This document shows, piece by piece, positions 26,923 through 34,106 of a stretch of 55,194 nucleotides of DNA; the stretch's first letter is position 1; each line of letters opens with the position of its first letter. The notes under the pieces are model-generated. The model saw only the letters and a program-made list of their open reading frames with translations, was not told the origin of the DNA and ran no database searches. The stretch comes from a virus: the IMG/VR virus record IMGVR_UViG_3300047444_000219, positions 1 through 55,194 of that record; one strand, 5' to 3'. The position numbers and the translations under genes were made by a program.

Positions 26923-28532
26923 TGGCACAGGACTTCCGAACCTATCTGGCGCTGGAGACGGCGCTTACCCAACGGCTGCGCCGCACGTGGCAACCGCTGG
27001 CAGCGTCGTACTACCAGGCTATCGCGGCCAGGCTGAAGGCCAACGACCTCGCCGGGGCCTACACCGAAGCGCACGCTATCGACATGACCCCGGTGGCGAC
27101 GAAAAACCGCGAGTACATCAAGTACCTGCTGCGGGCGATGGCCGTCTATGGGGCCGGGAACGCCGCGCACGACGCGAGCAAGACCTTTGTCGGGGTCGGC
27201 AAGTTCGACACGCTGCTGAACACCGTCGCCGACAACTTCACGCAGGGCTTGAAGTACAACGGCTCGCAGGCCGTCGTGAAGGCCGCGTTGCAATCAATTG
27301 CAAACTGGGTCGAGGCCAACAGCACCGTCAAGAAGGCCGAACGCTTCGTCAAGGACTTCGTTTCGTTCGCAGAGGAAGGGAATGACACGATCAAGCTGGC
27401 TTCGTCGCTCCATAGTAGCCGTCTGGCTACGTGGGGCTTCACCGCAGAAGCCGAACTGCTGGGCATCGAAGAGTACGAGCTATCCGCCGTCATGGACGGA
27501 CGCACGTCCGAGTTTTGTCGCGCGATCAATGGCAAGCGCTTCCGCGTCGCCGACGCGCGGGCATCCATCGTCCACATCCTGTCGCTCGATACACCGGACG
27601 CGGTAAAAGCGGCCCAGCCATGGCCGAAGCAGGACAAGACCTCAATGGGGCGTTACCGCGACATGTCGGCGGCGCAACTGACCGAGGAAGGGCTGATGAT
27701 CCCGCCGTTTCACCCGAACTGCCGGACCATCCTGATCCGCACCGGGCAGGCCCCAAAGCTGCAAGCGCCGGTCGTCACGGCAGAAGAGCAGGTGATTCCG
27801 AAGCAGCACGTGGACGCCGACGCCTTCACCGAACTGGGCGTGAAGGTGGACACCGCGCAACTGGATCACTGGAATGCGTACCTGCCGCTGTCGCCGGTCG
27901 CGGTCGTCGCTGAGGTGGCCGGAGTGCAGCCGCTCGACATCCTCGAAGGGTCGCTGATCAACAAGACGCCGATCAAGATCGCGCCGGGCGGCGACATCAC
28001 CGTCACGACCAAGCACAAGCTCGGCGACGGCACGGTCGGTGCCTCCATCGTGATCGACCCGTACAGCGGCACGCTCTACAAGTCATACATCGAGTTCCAG
28101 AAGCTCGCGCCGGACACGATCCTGCCTTTCTTCAAGCGCGTAGAGGCGGGCATCCTGCACGTCGCGCAGTCAGGCGGGCTCAACCAGATCGTCGTCAGCG
28201 CGACCAGCGCCGCGTCGATTGCCGCCTACACGACGATGGGCTACGCGCCGTCACTGTCGGACTGGTACGGGCTGCGTGCTCAGATTCTGGACGGCATGGA
28301 GCCGGGTGGCCGGTTGCAATCAATTGCAGGAAAGCTGAACCAGGTGCAGCTTGCGTTCGTGGAGGCGGTGCTGAACCAGTCGAGCGTGCGCGGCCTCGCG
28401 GACCTGATGACGCTTGCCATCGAGATCGACGGGCGACCGTTGTACCAGCTTCTGCTGGACGGCGTGGACCTCGAACTGACGCTGGACCTGTCCGATAAGG
28501 CGGCGGTCAAGCAGTACAAGGAGATTCTGTGA
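26922..28532 (+). CDS. head morphogenesis protein (SPP1 gp7 / Mu gpF type) with extra C-terminal domain, 536 aa
   Basis: ATG 26922 overlaps the portal stop (TGATG). The diagnostic segment DGRTSEFCRAINGKRF ... PPFHPNCRTILIRTG (about residues 192-275) marks the Mu gpF/SPP1 gp7 minor head protein domain. About 260 more residues follow that normal members lack, with a segment IVVSATSAASIAAYTTMGYA that looks like an alpha/beta enzyme-like or GNAT-like fold. Minor head proteins help capsid assembly and may be ejected with DNA. The extra domain could be an injected effector; that is inference. Palindromic copies 15 and 16 lie inside. Confidence 0.85.
   Translation: MAQDFRTYLALETALTQRLRRTWQPLAASYYQAIAARLKANDLAGAYTEAHAIDMTPVATKNREYIKYLLRAMAVYGAGNAAHDASKTFVGVGKFDTLLNTVADNFTQGLKYNGSQAVVKAALQSIANWVEANSTVKKAERFVKDFVSFAEEGNDTIKLASSLHSSRLATWGFTAEAELLGIEEYELSAVMDGRTSEFCRAINGKRFRVADARASIVHILSLDTPDAVKAAQPWPKQDKTSMGRYRDMSAAQLTEEGLMIPPFHPNCRTILIRTGQAPKLQAPVVTAEEQVIPKQHVDADAFTELGVKVDTAQLDHWNAYLPLSPVAVVAEVAGVQPLDILEGSLINKTPIKIAPGGDITVTTKHKLGDGTVGASIVIDPYSGTLYKSYIEFQKLAPDTILPFFKRVEAGILHVAQSGGLNQIVVSATSAASIAAYTTMGYAPSLSDWYGLRAQILDGMEPGGRLQSIAGKLNQVQLAFVEAVLNQSSVRGLADLMTLAIEIDGRPLYQLLLDGVDLELTLDLSDKAAVKQYKEIL
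27288..27303 (+). repeat. 16-bp palindromic site, copy 15 (in gene)
   Basis: TTGCAATCAATTGCAA, centre CA, read as LQSIA in the N-terminal half of the head morphogenesis protein. Confidence 0.95.
28314..28329 (+). repeat. 16-bp palindromic site, copy 16 (in gene)
   Basis: TTGCAATCAATTGCAg, centre CA, read as LQSIA in the C-terminal extra domain of the head morphogenesis protein, 1,026 bp after copy 15. Confidence 0.93.
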
Positions 28533-28687
28533 AGCCCACTTTTCGAGCGAAGAACGGCAAGGACGACGTAGCCGACGAGGTGCTGCTGAAGCTCGTGCCC
28601 CCGCCTGACCCGGACGCCACCCGCGCACTGGCCGCGAAACTCAGCTTTGACGCCGATAAAGCGAAGCAAATCGTTGTTCCGAAGTGA
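28529..28687 (+). CDS. very small hypothetical protein, 52 aa (GTG start)
   Basis: GTG 28529 overlaps the previous TGA (GTGA) with AAGGAG at 28518-28523. The 52-residue charged product begins VKPTFRAKNGKDDVADEVLL and ends IVVPK. It sits between the minor head protein and the protease gene; possibly a small head-associated factor. Function unknown. Its 3' end contains the -35 of the next promoter. Confidence 0.6.
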   Translation: MKPTFRAKNGKDDVADEVLLKLVPPPDPDATRALAAKLSFDADKAKQIVVPK

Positions 28688-28703
28688 TCCTCTCTGCTAG
28701 ATT
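28674..28703 (+). promoter_or_regulatory. second-class promoter of the virion module
   Basis: TTGTTC (28674-28679), 18-bp spacer, TAGATT (28698-28703): same hexamer and spacer as 24949-24978. The palindrome begins 3 bp after the -10. Confidence 0.5.
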
Positions 28704-28706
28704 CCG

Positions 28707-28722
28707 CTGCAATCAATTGCAC
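28707..28722 (+). repeat. 16-bp palindromic site, copy 17 (between -10 and Shine-Dalgarno)
   Basis: cTGCAATCAATTGCAc, centre CA. It fills the whole space from just after the -10 (28703) to the GGAG ribosome site (28723-28726) of the protease gene: classical repressor position. Confidence 0.92.
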
Positions 28723-28733
28723 GGAGTCTAGTC

Positions 28734-29360
28734 ATGCCTGAAGTGCCGCAAGTCCACGAACTCGTCGTCAAGGACGAGAACGCCGAGCCGGAAAAGCGCC
28801 TGATCTTCTCCACCGTGTACGCCCCGAACCGACCCGATGCGGACGGCGAATTCATGGTCGCCGACGAGATCGAGGCAATGGCGCACCGCTTCGCGAAGAA
28901 GGGGGACATGCACTGCGTCGATGTTTTCCACGACAACAAGAACACCTCGTGCGCGGTGGTGGAGTCGTTCATCGCGCGCAAGGGAGACCCCGACTTCATC
29001 GAAGGCGCGTGGGTGGTGGGCATCCACATCCCGGACGACGACCTGTGGGACATGGTGAAGAAGGGTGAAATCAACGGGCTGTCGATGGAGGCGCTGGTGG
29101 TGCGCGAAGAGCGCGAGGTGACGCTGAACATTCCGCCGATTGTCTCCGGCATGACGACCAAGAGTGAATCCGGCGTCGAGCACGAGCACAAGTTTTACGT
29201 CGCCTATGACGACGATGGCAAGTTCCTCGGCGGGCGCACGGACATGGTGGAAGGGCATGTGCACGTGATCCTCGCGGGCACGATCACCGAGGAAGCGGGC
29301 GATACCGCGCACCGTCACCGCTTCTCTGCTGTCGATTCCATTGAAATCGTACCGGAATGA
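28734..29360 (+). CDS. XkdF-like putative prohead serine protease, 208 aa
   Basis: ATG 28734 follows GGAG at 28723-28726. The segments VYAPNRPDADGEFMVADEIE, VDVFHDNKNTSCAVVESFIA, DFIEGAWVVGIHIPDDDLWD and KKGEINGLSMEALVVRE follow the XkdF family (phage prohead protease-like), including the His and Ser expected for catalysis. The final ~65 residues are His-rich (VEHEHKFYVAY; GHVHVILAGTI; TAHRHRFSA), a separate small domain seen in some family members and possibly metal-binding. It would process scaffold and capsid during head maturation. Confidence 0.82.
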   Translation: MPEVPQVHELVVKDENAEPEKRLIFSTVYAPNRPDADGEFMVADEIEAMAHRFAKKGDMHCVDVFHDNKNTSCAVVESFIARKGDPDFIEGAWVVGIHIPDDDLWDMVKKGEINGLSMEALVVREEREVTLNIPPIVSGMTTKSESGVEHEHKFYVAYDDDGKFLGGRTDMVEGHVHVILAGTITEEAGDTAHRHRFSAVDSIEIVPE

Positions 29361-29361
29361 T

Positions 29362-29391
29362 TTGTTAGGTACGAAAACGCTACCGTAAAAT
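29362..29391 (+). promoter_or_regulatory. second-class promoter (TTGTTAGGT type)
   Basis: TTGTTA (29362-29367) then GGT, 18-bp spacer, TAAAAT (29386-29391), in the 55-bp gap before the scaffold-like gene. Confidence 0.55.
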
Positions 29392-29415
29392 CCGCTCACA
29401 TTTTCAGAGGCGGCA

Positions 29416-30717
29416 ATGGCTCAAGCAAAAACGACGATGCAGGAAATGAAGAACGCAGACGTTCGACAGATCAGTCTGGTGCGTCGTGCCGCCAACCGAA
29501 TCCCGATCCGTATCACCAAATCCGAAAAGGAAGAACCGATGATCGACCTGTCGAATCTGCGCCACGTATTCAAGGGCGAAAAGAAGCCGGAAGCTCCGAC
29601 TATCGCTGGCGTGGTGTTCGACGCCGAGCCGGGTGAAGCCACGACCGCGAAGCTCGCGGAACTGGGTCTGGGTGACCTGTCCACCGTTCAGAAGAACGAA
29701 GACGGCACCGTCATGCTGTCGAAGGAAGTCCCGGCAGAAGGCCAGTTCAAGCTGGTCCGCCTGAGCGAGGAAGTCTGCCTGGTGGTCAAGGGCATGCAAC
29801 TGTGGTCGTCAGGTCTCGATAGCTCGAAGGACTTCAACGAAGTGCTGGCCGCGTGCAGCTTCTACTCGGGCGTGAGCACCGCCACCGACGCGCTGGGCAC
29901 CACGGTCCGCAACGCCTGCTACGCCTCGGAAGACCAGGCTGCTGCCGAAACGGCAATCTCCGACGCGGTGCAGAAGTTCGAGACGTACGTCACGACGCTG
30001 GTAAAGGCGGTGCCGAGCGTCGCATGGAAGCTGGAAAAGGAAATCGGTGAAGCGATCAAGGCCGACAAGTCCAAGTCGAAGGCTTCGGCCAAGGACCCGG
30101 ACGGTGACGGCGACGACGATCAGGCCGACTACATCGCGGGCGGTGGCACGAAAGCAGACTGGGACGCCATGTCGAAGGACGACAAGACGAAGTGGTCGAA
30201 GGCCAACGCCGCGAAGAAGGCAAAGAAGTCCGAAGGTGAACAGACGGATGCCCCGGGCACCGCAGACACGTCGGCTACCCAGGCTGCTGCCGGTACGGAA
30301 GCCCAGACGGAAGGCGCGAATACCGCTGCCGCTGGCGCAACCGACACGGGCGCTGCTGAGGGTGCCGCTCCGGCTGCGGGCGCTCCGGTTCAGGCTGACC
30401 CGGCTGTGGCACCGCAGGCAGAGGCCCACGCTGGCTTGCTGGCGTCGATTGAATCGAGCATCGCGAAGGCGATTGCCCCGATCAAGGAAGGTCTCGAAAC
30501 CCTGACCCAAAAGCACGGTGAGCTTGAAGGCCAGGTCAAGCAGGTGGCAAGCAAGGCGGATAACGCTGCCTCTGCTGTGAAGTCGGCGGTGGTTGCAGGC
30601 GCTACGCCCGGTGACGCCCCGGCTGCTGAAGAAGGTGCGCAGGAAGCGGTACGAAAGAGCGAAGCCGATACAGACCGATTCTGGAATGGCTTCGACTCCG
30701 CGTTCCACAAGCGCTAA
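29416..30717 (+). CDS. putative scaffold / capsid-assembly protein, 433 aa
   Basis: ATG 29416, between the protease and capsid genes, where scaffolds normally are. Residues 1-45 contain VRQISLVRRAANRIPIRITK, then a folded middle, a DPDGDGDDDQADY acidic calcium-like loop near residue 225, an Ala/Thr/Pro-rich disordered stretch (about 270-335) and a helical coiled-coil region (AIAPIKEGLETLTQKHGELE; VKQVASKADNAASAVKSAVV). The composition (Ala, Lys, Glu-rich, helical) and position fit a scaffold, but sequence alone does not prove it. The DxDxDG loop may bind Ca2+. Confidence 0.65.
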   Translation: MAQAKTTMQEMKNADVRQISLVRRAANRIPIRITKSEKEEPMIDLSNLRHVFKGEKKPEAPTIAGVVFDAEPGEATTAKLAELGLGDLSTVQKNEDGTVMLSKEVPAEGQFKLVRLSEEVCLVVKGMQLWSSGLDSSKDFNEVLAACSFYSGVSTATDALGTTVRNACYASEDQAAAETAISDAVQKFETYVTTLVKAVPSVAWKLEKEIGEAIKADKSKSKASAKDPDGDGDDDQADYIAGGGTKADWDAMSKDDKTKWSKANAAKKAKKSEGEQTDAPGTADTSATQAAAGTEAQTEGANTAAAGATDTGAAEGAAPAAGAPVQADPAVAPQAEAHAGLLASIESSIAKAIAPIKEGLETLTQKHGELEGQVKQVASKADNAASAVKSAVVAGATPGDAPAAEEGAQEAVRKSEADTDRFWNGFDSAFHKR

Positions 30718-30785
30718 ACGCGGCTGATGGTGCTGGGCAAGTAGGCAACTCAAACAGTTTTGGACCATTCTAAGGGGTAAGAATC

Positions 30786-31727
30786 ATGGGTATGAGCAAT
30801 CAAGAAATCATCCGCAAGGCCGACATGACGCTGGCGGACCTCGCAACTGCCGGTAAGCTGAACCCGGAACAGGCTGCGACCTTCATCCGCAAGCTGATGG
30901 ACACGCCGACGATCCTGCAAAGCTCGCGCGTCGTCACGATGACCGGCCCGCAGCGCAAGATTCCGAAGATCGGTATCGGCCAGCGCATGCTGCGTCCGGC
31001 AGTGTCGGCAACGGCCCTAGCAGACGTGGACCGCATCAAGCCGTCGCTCGAACAGATCGTGCTGAACACGGACGAAGTGATCGCCGAAGTGCACCTGCCG
31101 TACGACGTGCTGGAAGACAACATTGAAGGCGGCAACGTCGAAGCCGGTGCGTTCTCGTCGCCGGGTGGCCTGCACTCGACCATCGTCGCACTGATGGCCC
31201 AGCGCGCGGCGCTCGACCTCGAAGAACTCGGCCTGCTGGGTGACACGAACTCGGCTGACACGTACCTGAAGCTGACGGATGGCTGGCTCAAGGGTGCGGA
31301 CCAGAACATCGTGGACGCAGGCGGCTCGACGTTCGACCGTCCGGTGATCAAGCGCGTCGTGAAGACCATGCCGGACAAGTATCTGCGCAACCGCGCAGCC
31401 CTGAAGCACTTCGTGTCGGTGGACAACGAGACGGAACTGCGCGACCGCTTCGGTGACCGCCAGACCCCGTTCGGTGACCAGCAAGTGCAGGCGCTCACGC
31501 CGCTGTACGCGCATGGCTCGCAGATCGTCGGCGCGTCGATGATGCCGTCCACGGATGGCCTGTTCACGGACCCGTCGAACCTGATCTTCGGTATCCAGCG
31601 CGACATCAGCATCGAGTACGACAAGGACATCAGCAAGCGCGTGTTCATCATCGTGCTCACGGCCCGCGTCGCGTTCGAAATTGAAGAGCACGAAGCTATC
31701 GTGCGCACCCGTAACATTTCGGGTTAA
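30786..31727 (+). CDS. major capsid protein, HK97 fold, 313 aa
   Basis: ATG 30786 follows AAGGGG. The middle carries the hallmark EVHLPYDVLEDNIEGGNVEA and LMAQRAALDLEELGLLGDTN stretches and DGWLKG, seen in HK97-fold capsids of the PBSX-portal/XkdF type. The C-terminus (SIEYDKDISKRVFIIVLTAR) fits the P-domain/A-domain ending. The N-terminal ~60 residues are helical and may be the delta-domain-like or N-arm part. It forms the icosahedral shell. A terminator follows, consistent with high independent expression. Confidence 0.9.
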   Translation: MGMSNQEIIRKADMTLADLATAGKLNPEQAATFIRKLMDTPTILQSSRVVTMTGPQRKIPKIGIGQRMLRPAVSATALADVDRIKPSLEQIVLNTDEVIAEVHLPYDVLEDNIEGGNVEAGAFSSPGGLHSTIVALMAQRAALDLEELGLLGDTNSADTYLKLTDGWLKGADQNIVDAGGSTFDRPVIKRVVKTMPDKYLRNRAALKHFVSVDNETELRDRFGDRQTPFGDQQVQALTPLYAHGSQIVGASMMPSTDGLFTDPSNLIFGIQRDISIEYDKDISKRVFIIVLTARVAFEIEEHEAIVRTRNISG

Positions 31728-31748
31728 ACCGTAGTCGGGTAGTACTTG

Positions 31749-31784
31749 GGGCGGCTCTCGCAAGGGACCCGCCCTTCTTTTTTC
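31749..31784 (+). terminator. rho-independent terminator after the capsid gene
   Basis: GGGCGG (31749-31754) pairs with CCGCCC (31769-31774), loop of 14 nt with partial inner pairing, followed by TTCTTTTTTC. Palindromic copy 18 starts at the next base. Confidence 0.8.
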
Positions 31785-31800
31785 TTGCAATCAATTGCAC
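31785..31800 (+). repeat. 16-bp palindromic site, copy 18 (provides a -35 box)
   Basis: TTGCAATCAATTGCAc, centre CA, intergenic. Its left TTGCAA is 17 bp upstream of TATATT (31808-31813), so a bound protein would cover the -35. Confidence 0.93.
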
Positions 31801-31813
31801 AGCGGCATATATT
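31785..31813 (+). promoter_or_regulatory. possible promoter with the palindrome as -35
   Basis: TTGCAA (31785-31790), 17-bp spacer, TATATT (31808-31813). The TATATTCGCCGC word is shared with the promoter at 17314-17342. It drives the connector genes. Confidence 0.5.
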
Positions 31814-31849
31814 CGCCGCGCTTTCCAATCCACGTTTGAGAGGTGAAAA

Positions 31850-32248
31850 ATGGGTGTAACCGTGAAGAATGAAGACGCCGCAAAGGGCAAGCAGGAAGAG
31901 GCACAGGCAGCAGCCCCGGCTCGCATCGAACTGGTGCTCGCGCGGGCCAAGCGCCTGAACCTGGGCAACAAGCTGTACACCGCTGGCGTGCGCTACGCGT
32001 TCGACCAGGCCACCGCGCTCGACCTGCTGGGCCGCGTGGACAGCAACGGCGACCGCGAGTGGGCGACGCCGACCAAGGTAGCCCTGCCGACGCAGGAAGC
32101 CGTCGAGGCGAAGGTCAACGGCCCGGTCGAAGTCGTCACCGCTGAAGTGCCCCCGGCACCGGAAGTGACCGACGCGGACGACCAGACCGCTGTGGAGGGT
32201 GCCGCGAAGAAGGGCATCGAGATCATGGACGAAGGCGAAGCAGTCTAA
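31850..32248 (+). CDS. hypothetical head-associated protein, 132 aa
   Basis: ATG 31850 with GAGAGG upstream. After a polar N-terminus, residues about 25-70 form one folded piece (IELVLARAKRLNLGNKLYTA; YAFDQATALDLLGRVDSNGD), followed by an acidic, Pro/Val/Ala-rich tail. It lies between the major capsid gene and the connector gene, where decoration, head-fibre or connector proteins are often found. No family is recognised. Confidence 0.7.
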   Translation: MGVTVKNEDAAKGKQEEAQAAAPARIELVLARAKRLNLGNKLYTAGVRYAFDQATALDLLGRVDSNGDREWATPTKVALPTQEAVEAKVNGPVEVVTAEVPPAPEVTDADDQTAVEGAAKKGIEIMDEGEAV

Positions 32249-32265
32249 GGACGAGGGCGGCAGAC

Positions 32266-33162
32266 ATGACAGCACGTATTGTGACGGTCGCGCAGGTGCG
32301 CACGCGGATGCAAATCTCTTCAGAGCTTGCAGCGCCCGAGGTGGACGAAGCAATCACGAACGCCATCGACGCCGCCCAACTCCGCATCGGCACGCTGATT
32401 GACTCAACGCTTCAGTCGAAAGACTTTGAAGACGTGTTTTACCTGGACTCCGACAGCTTCAGCGGGGTTCAGCCTGCCGGTCTCTACCGGCTCCGGCTTC
32501 GTTCTGGTCTGCTCAAGCCGGGCAGCGAGGCAGTGTATTGGGGTTCGGACTACAACCGGTGCACGATCCCCGTGCCCGTGCTGGACTTCCATATCGACTA
32601 TGTGAAAGGCGTCGTTTCGATCCCGCGCAAGAAGTACAACGAGCGCTTTATCCGCGTGACGTTCAACGCGGGCTTCGAACCGATCCCCGAGCCGACACCG
32701 CAACCTGACCCGTCGGGCGACCCTTCTGGCGACCCGCCTCCGACCGATTCGCCGCCTCCCACTACGGATGATGGCAGCGGTACGGGGGCGGGTGGCACGC
32801 CGCCTACCGGCGATCAGGACACAGGTCTGGTGGGCACCACGGGCGACAATGCGGGCGGCTCGCCTGGCGTGACGCTGTTCGGTGACAGCGCCTACCCGTA
32901 CGACCGGCTGATCAGCACGTCCGACACGCCGCTGCAATCAATTGCAGAACCGACGCCCGTGCCCCAGACGACCGACCTCGCGCCGGACTGGCTGGTGGAG
33001 GCAGTGCTGGGCTATGTACCCGCCGTGATGGCCGCAGGGCTGTCGCAGGCCGAGCAGAGCGGCACGATCAAGAACTACCAGGCCAGCGGCCAGCATGCGC
33101 TCGCGGTGGCAGCACCGTACACGCGCGACTCGCTGGGCTTCTGTCTGCGTCCGGTAATGTGA
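32266..33162 (+). CDS. head-tail connector-like protein with Pro/Gly-rich insert, 298 aa
   Basis: ATG 32266, 17 bp after the previous stop. The N-terminal ~130 residues (VAQVRTRMQISSELAAPEVD; AITNAIDAAQLRIGTLIDST) are helical and then beta, like gp6-type head-tail connectors (HK97 gp6/SPP1 gp15). Residues about 140-205 are a Pro/Gly/Thr/Asp-rich disordered insert, unusual for connectors, and the C-terminal ~70 residues are again helical (LVEAVLGYVPAVMAAGLSQA). Palindromic copy 19 is read as LQSIA just before that. The connector call rests mainly on position and length. Confidence 0.65.
   Translation: MTARIVTVAQVRTRMQISSELAAPEVDEAITNAIDAAQLRIGTLIDSTLQSKDFEDVFYLDSDSFSGVQPAGLYRLRLRSGLLKPGSEAVYWGSDYNRCTIPVPVLDFHIDYVKGVVSIPRKKYNERFIRVTFNAGFEPIPEPTPQPDPSGDPSGDPPPTDSPPPTTDDGSGTGAGGTPPTGDQDTGLVGTTGDNAGGSPGVTLFGDSAYPYDRLISTSDTPLQSIAEPTPVPQTTDLAPDWLVEAVLGYVPAVMAAGLSQAEQSGTIKNYQASGQHALAVAAPYTRDSLGFCLRPVM
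32932..32947 (+). repeat. 16-bp palindromic site, copy 19 (in gene)
   Basis: cTGCAATCAATTGCAg, centre CA, read as LQSIA after the disordered insert of the connector-like protein. Confidence 0.92.
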
Positions 33163-33163
33163 C

Positions 33164-33604
33164 ATGGCAGGCCCGCTGCTGAATATCCGGGTACAGGGCC
33201 TGCCTGAAGTCGAGGCCCGGATCGCCGCGCTCAATACCGCGATCAACCCGACGCTGATCGCCGACGAGGCGGGCGCGCTGATCTTCAACCGTATCCGCAC
33301 CCGCTTTCTCCAGCAGGTCGATTCAAGCAACCAGCCGTGGAAACCCAGCCTCGCCGCGCTCACCCGCGCGAAGACAGGCCGGGGCGGCGGCACGCTCTAC
33401 GACACCGGCAATCTGTTCCGTTCGCTGCAACTGTTCGCAGCAGGCCCGAATGCGCGCGAGATCGGCTCCAACGTGCCCTATGGCCCCTACCATAACTTCG
33501 GTACGGGCCGGACCCCGCAGCGCGAGTTTCTGGGCATCGGGCGGGACGACATAAACCTTGCCGAACAACTCGTAATGATGCGAATCCTGAAGGCTTTGAC
33601 ATGA
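33164..33604 (+). CDS. Mu gpG-like virion morphogenesis / tail completion protein, 146 aa
   Basis: ATG 33164, 1 bp after the previous stop. The pattern IRTRFLQQVDSSNQPWKPSL, then LYDTGNLFRSLQLF, then VPYGPYHNFGTGRTPQREFL and GIGRDDI, matches phage virion morphogenesis proteins of the Mu gpG/tail-completion type (substrate-like W.P, L.DTG.L..S, Y...H.FG, P.R.FLG). Such proteins act at the head-tail junction. Length (146 aa) is typical. The stop overlaps the next start (ATGA). Confidence 0.8.
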   Translation: MAGPLLNIRVQGLPEVEARIAALNTAINPTLIADEAGALIFNRIRTRFLQQVDSSNQPWKPSLAALTRAKTGRGGGTLYDTGNLFRSLQLFAAGPNAREIGSNVPYGPYHNFGTGRTPQREFLGIGRDDINLAEQLVMMRILKALT

Positions 33605-34035
33605 GAGTGAATGAGAACCTGGTCCAGAAGTGCCTGGACGACATCGACGCCCGTTTGCAATCAATTGCAATTCTGAAGGGGCGCGTGCTGTTCGTGCTCG
33701 ATGACGACGAAGCGCTGAACAAGATCAAGGGCACGTCGTTTCCGCAGGTCTGCTACCTGTACGAGGGCATGCGGTCGGTGGACACGAAGGAGCAGCGCGG
33801 TATCTCGTGCGAAGCGGTGTTCGGTCTCGTGATCATGACGAAGATCGAACAGCTTGCCGGGCACAACAACAAGGCGTCCGCGATTGCCCTGCTGGACGAC
33901 GTACGCGCCGCGATGCGCGAGGGCCGCTCCCCGGTGGCGGCGCACTGGAAGTTCCTGGTGGAAGCCCAGGCGGCTAAGAAAGACACGGTGCTCCTGTACC
34001 TGCAACGGTGGTCCGTGCCGGTTCAACTGGTCTGA
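33601..34035 (+). CDS. putative tail terminator / tail completion protein, 144 aa
   Basis: ATG 33601 in an ATGA overlap. Positioned between the gpG-like gene and the tail tube gene, where tail terminators are encoded. Alpha/beta layout: an N-terminal helix (NLVQKCLDDIDARLQSI), strands (RVLFVLDDDE; ISCEAVFGLVIMTKI), helix, and final strands (VLLYLQRWSVPVQLV), in keeping with the lambda gpU/gpZ-like fold. Palindromic copy 20 is read as LQSIA near residues 19-23. The assignment is by synteny and size. Confidence 0.65.
   Translation: MRVNENLVQKCLDDIDARLQSIAILKGRVLFVLDDDEALNKIKGTSFPQVCYLYEGMRSVDTKEQRGISCEAVFGLVIMTKIEQLAGHNNKASAIALLDDVRAAMREGRSPVAAHWKFLVEAQAAKKDTVLLYLQRWSVPVQLV
33655..33670 (+). 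repeat. 16-bp palindromic site, copy 20 (in gene)
   Basis: TTGCAATCAATTGCAA, centre CA, read as LQSIA early in the tail-terminator-like gene, 723 bp after copy 19. Confidence 0.95.
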
Positions 34036-34040
34036 TTCTT

Positions 34041-34069
34041 TTGTTAGGTGCACCCCGGGCCGATACACT
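34041..34069 (+). promoter_or_regulatory. second-class promoter (TTGTTAGGT type) of the tail tube gene
   Basis: TTGTTA (34041-34046) then GGT, 17-bp spacer, TACACT (34064-34069), in the 71-bp gap before ATG 34107. Confidence 0.55.
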
Positions 34070-34106
34070 TCGGCTCGTAACATTTCCCGGGAAAAGGAGA
34101 GCTTTT

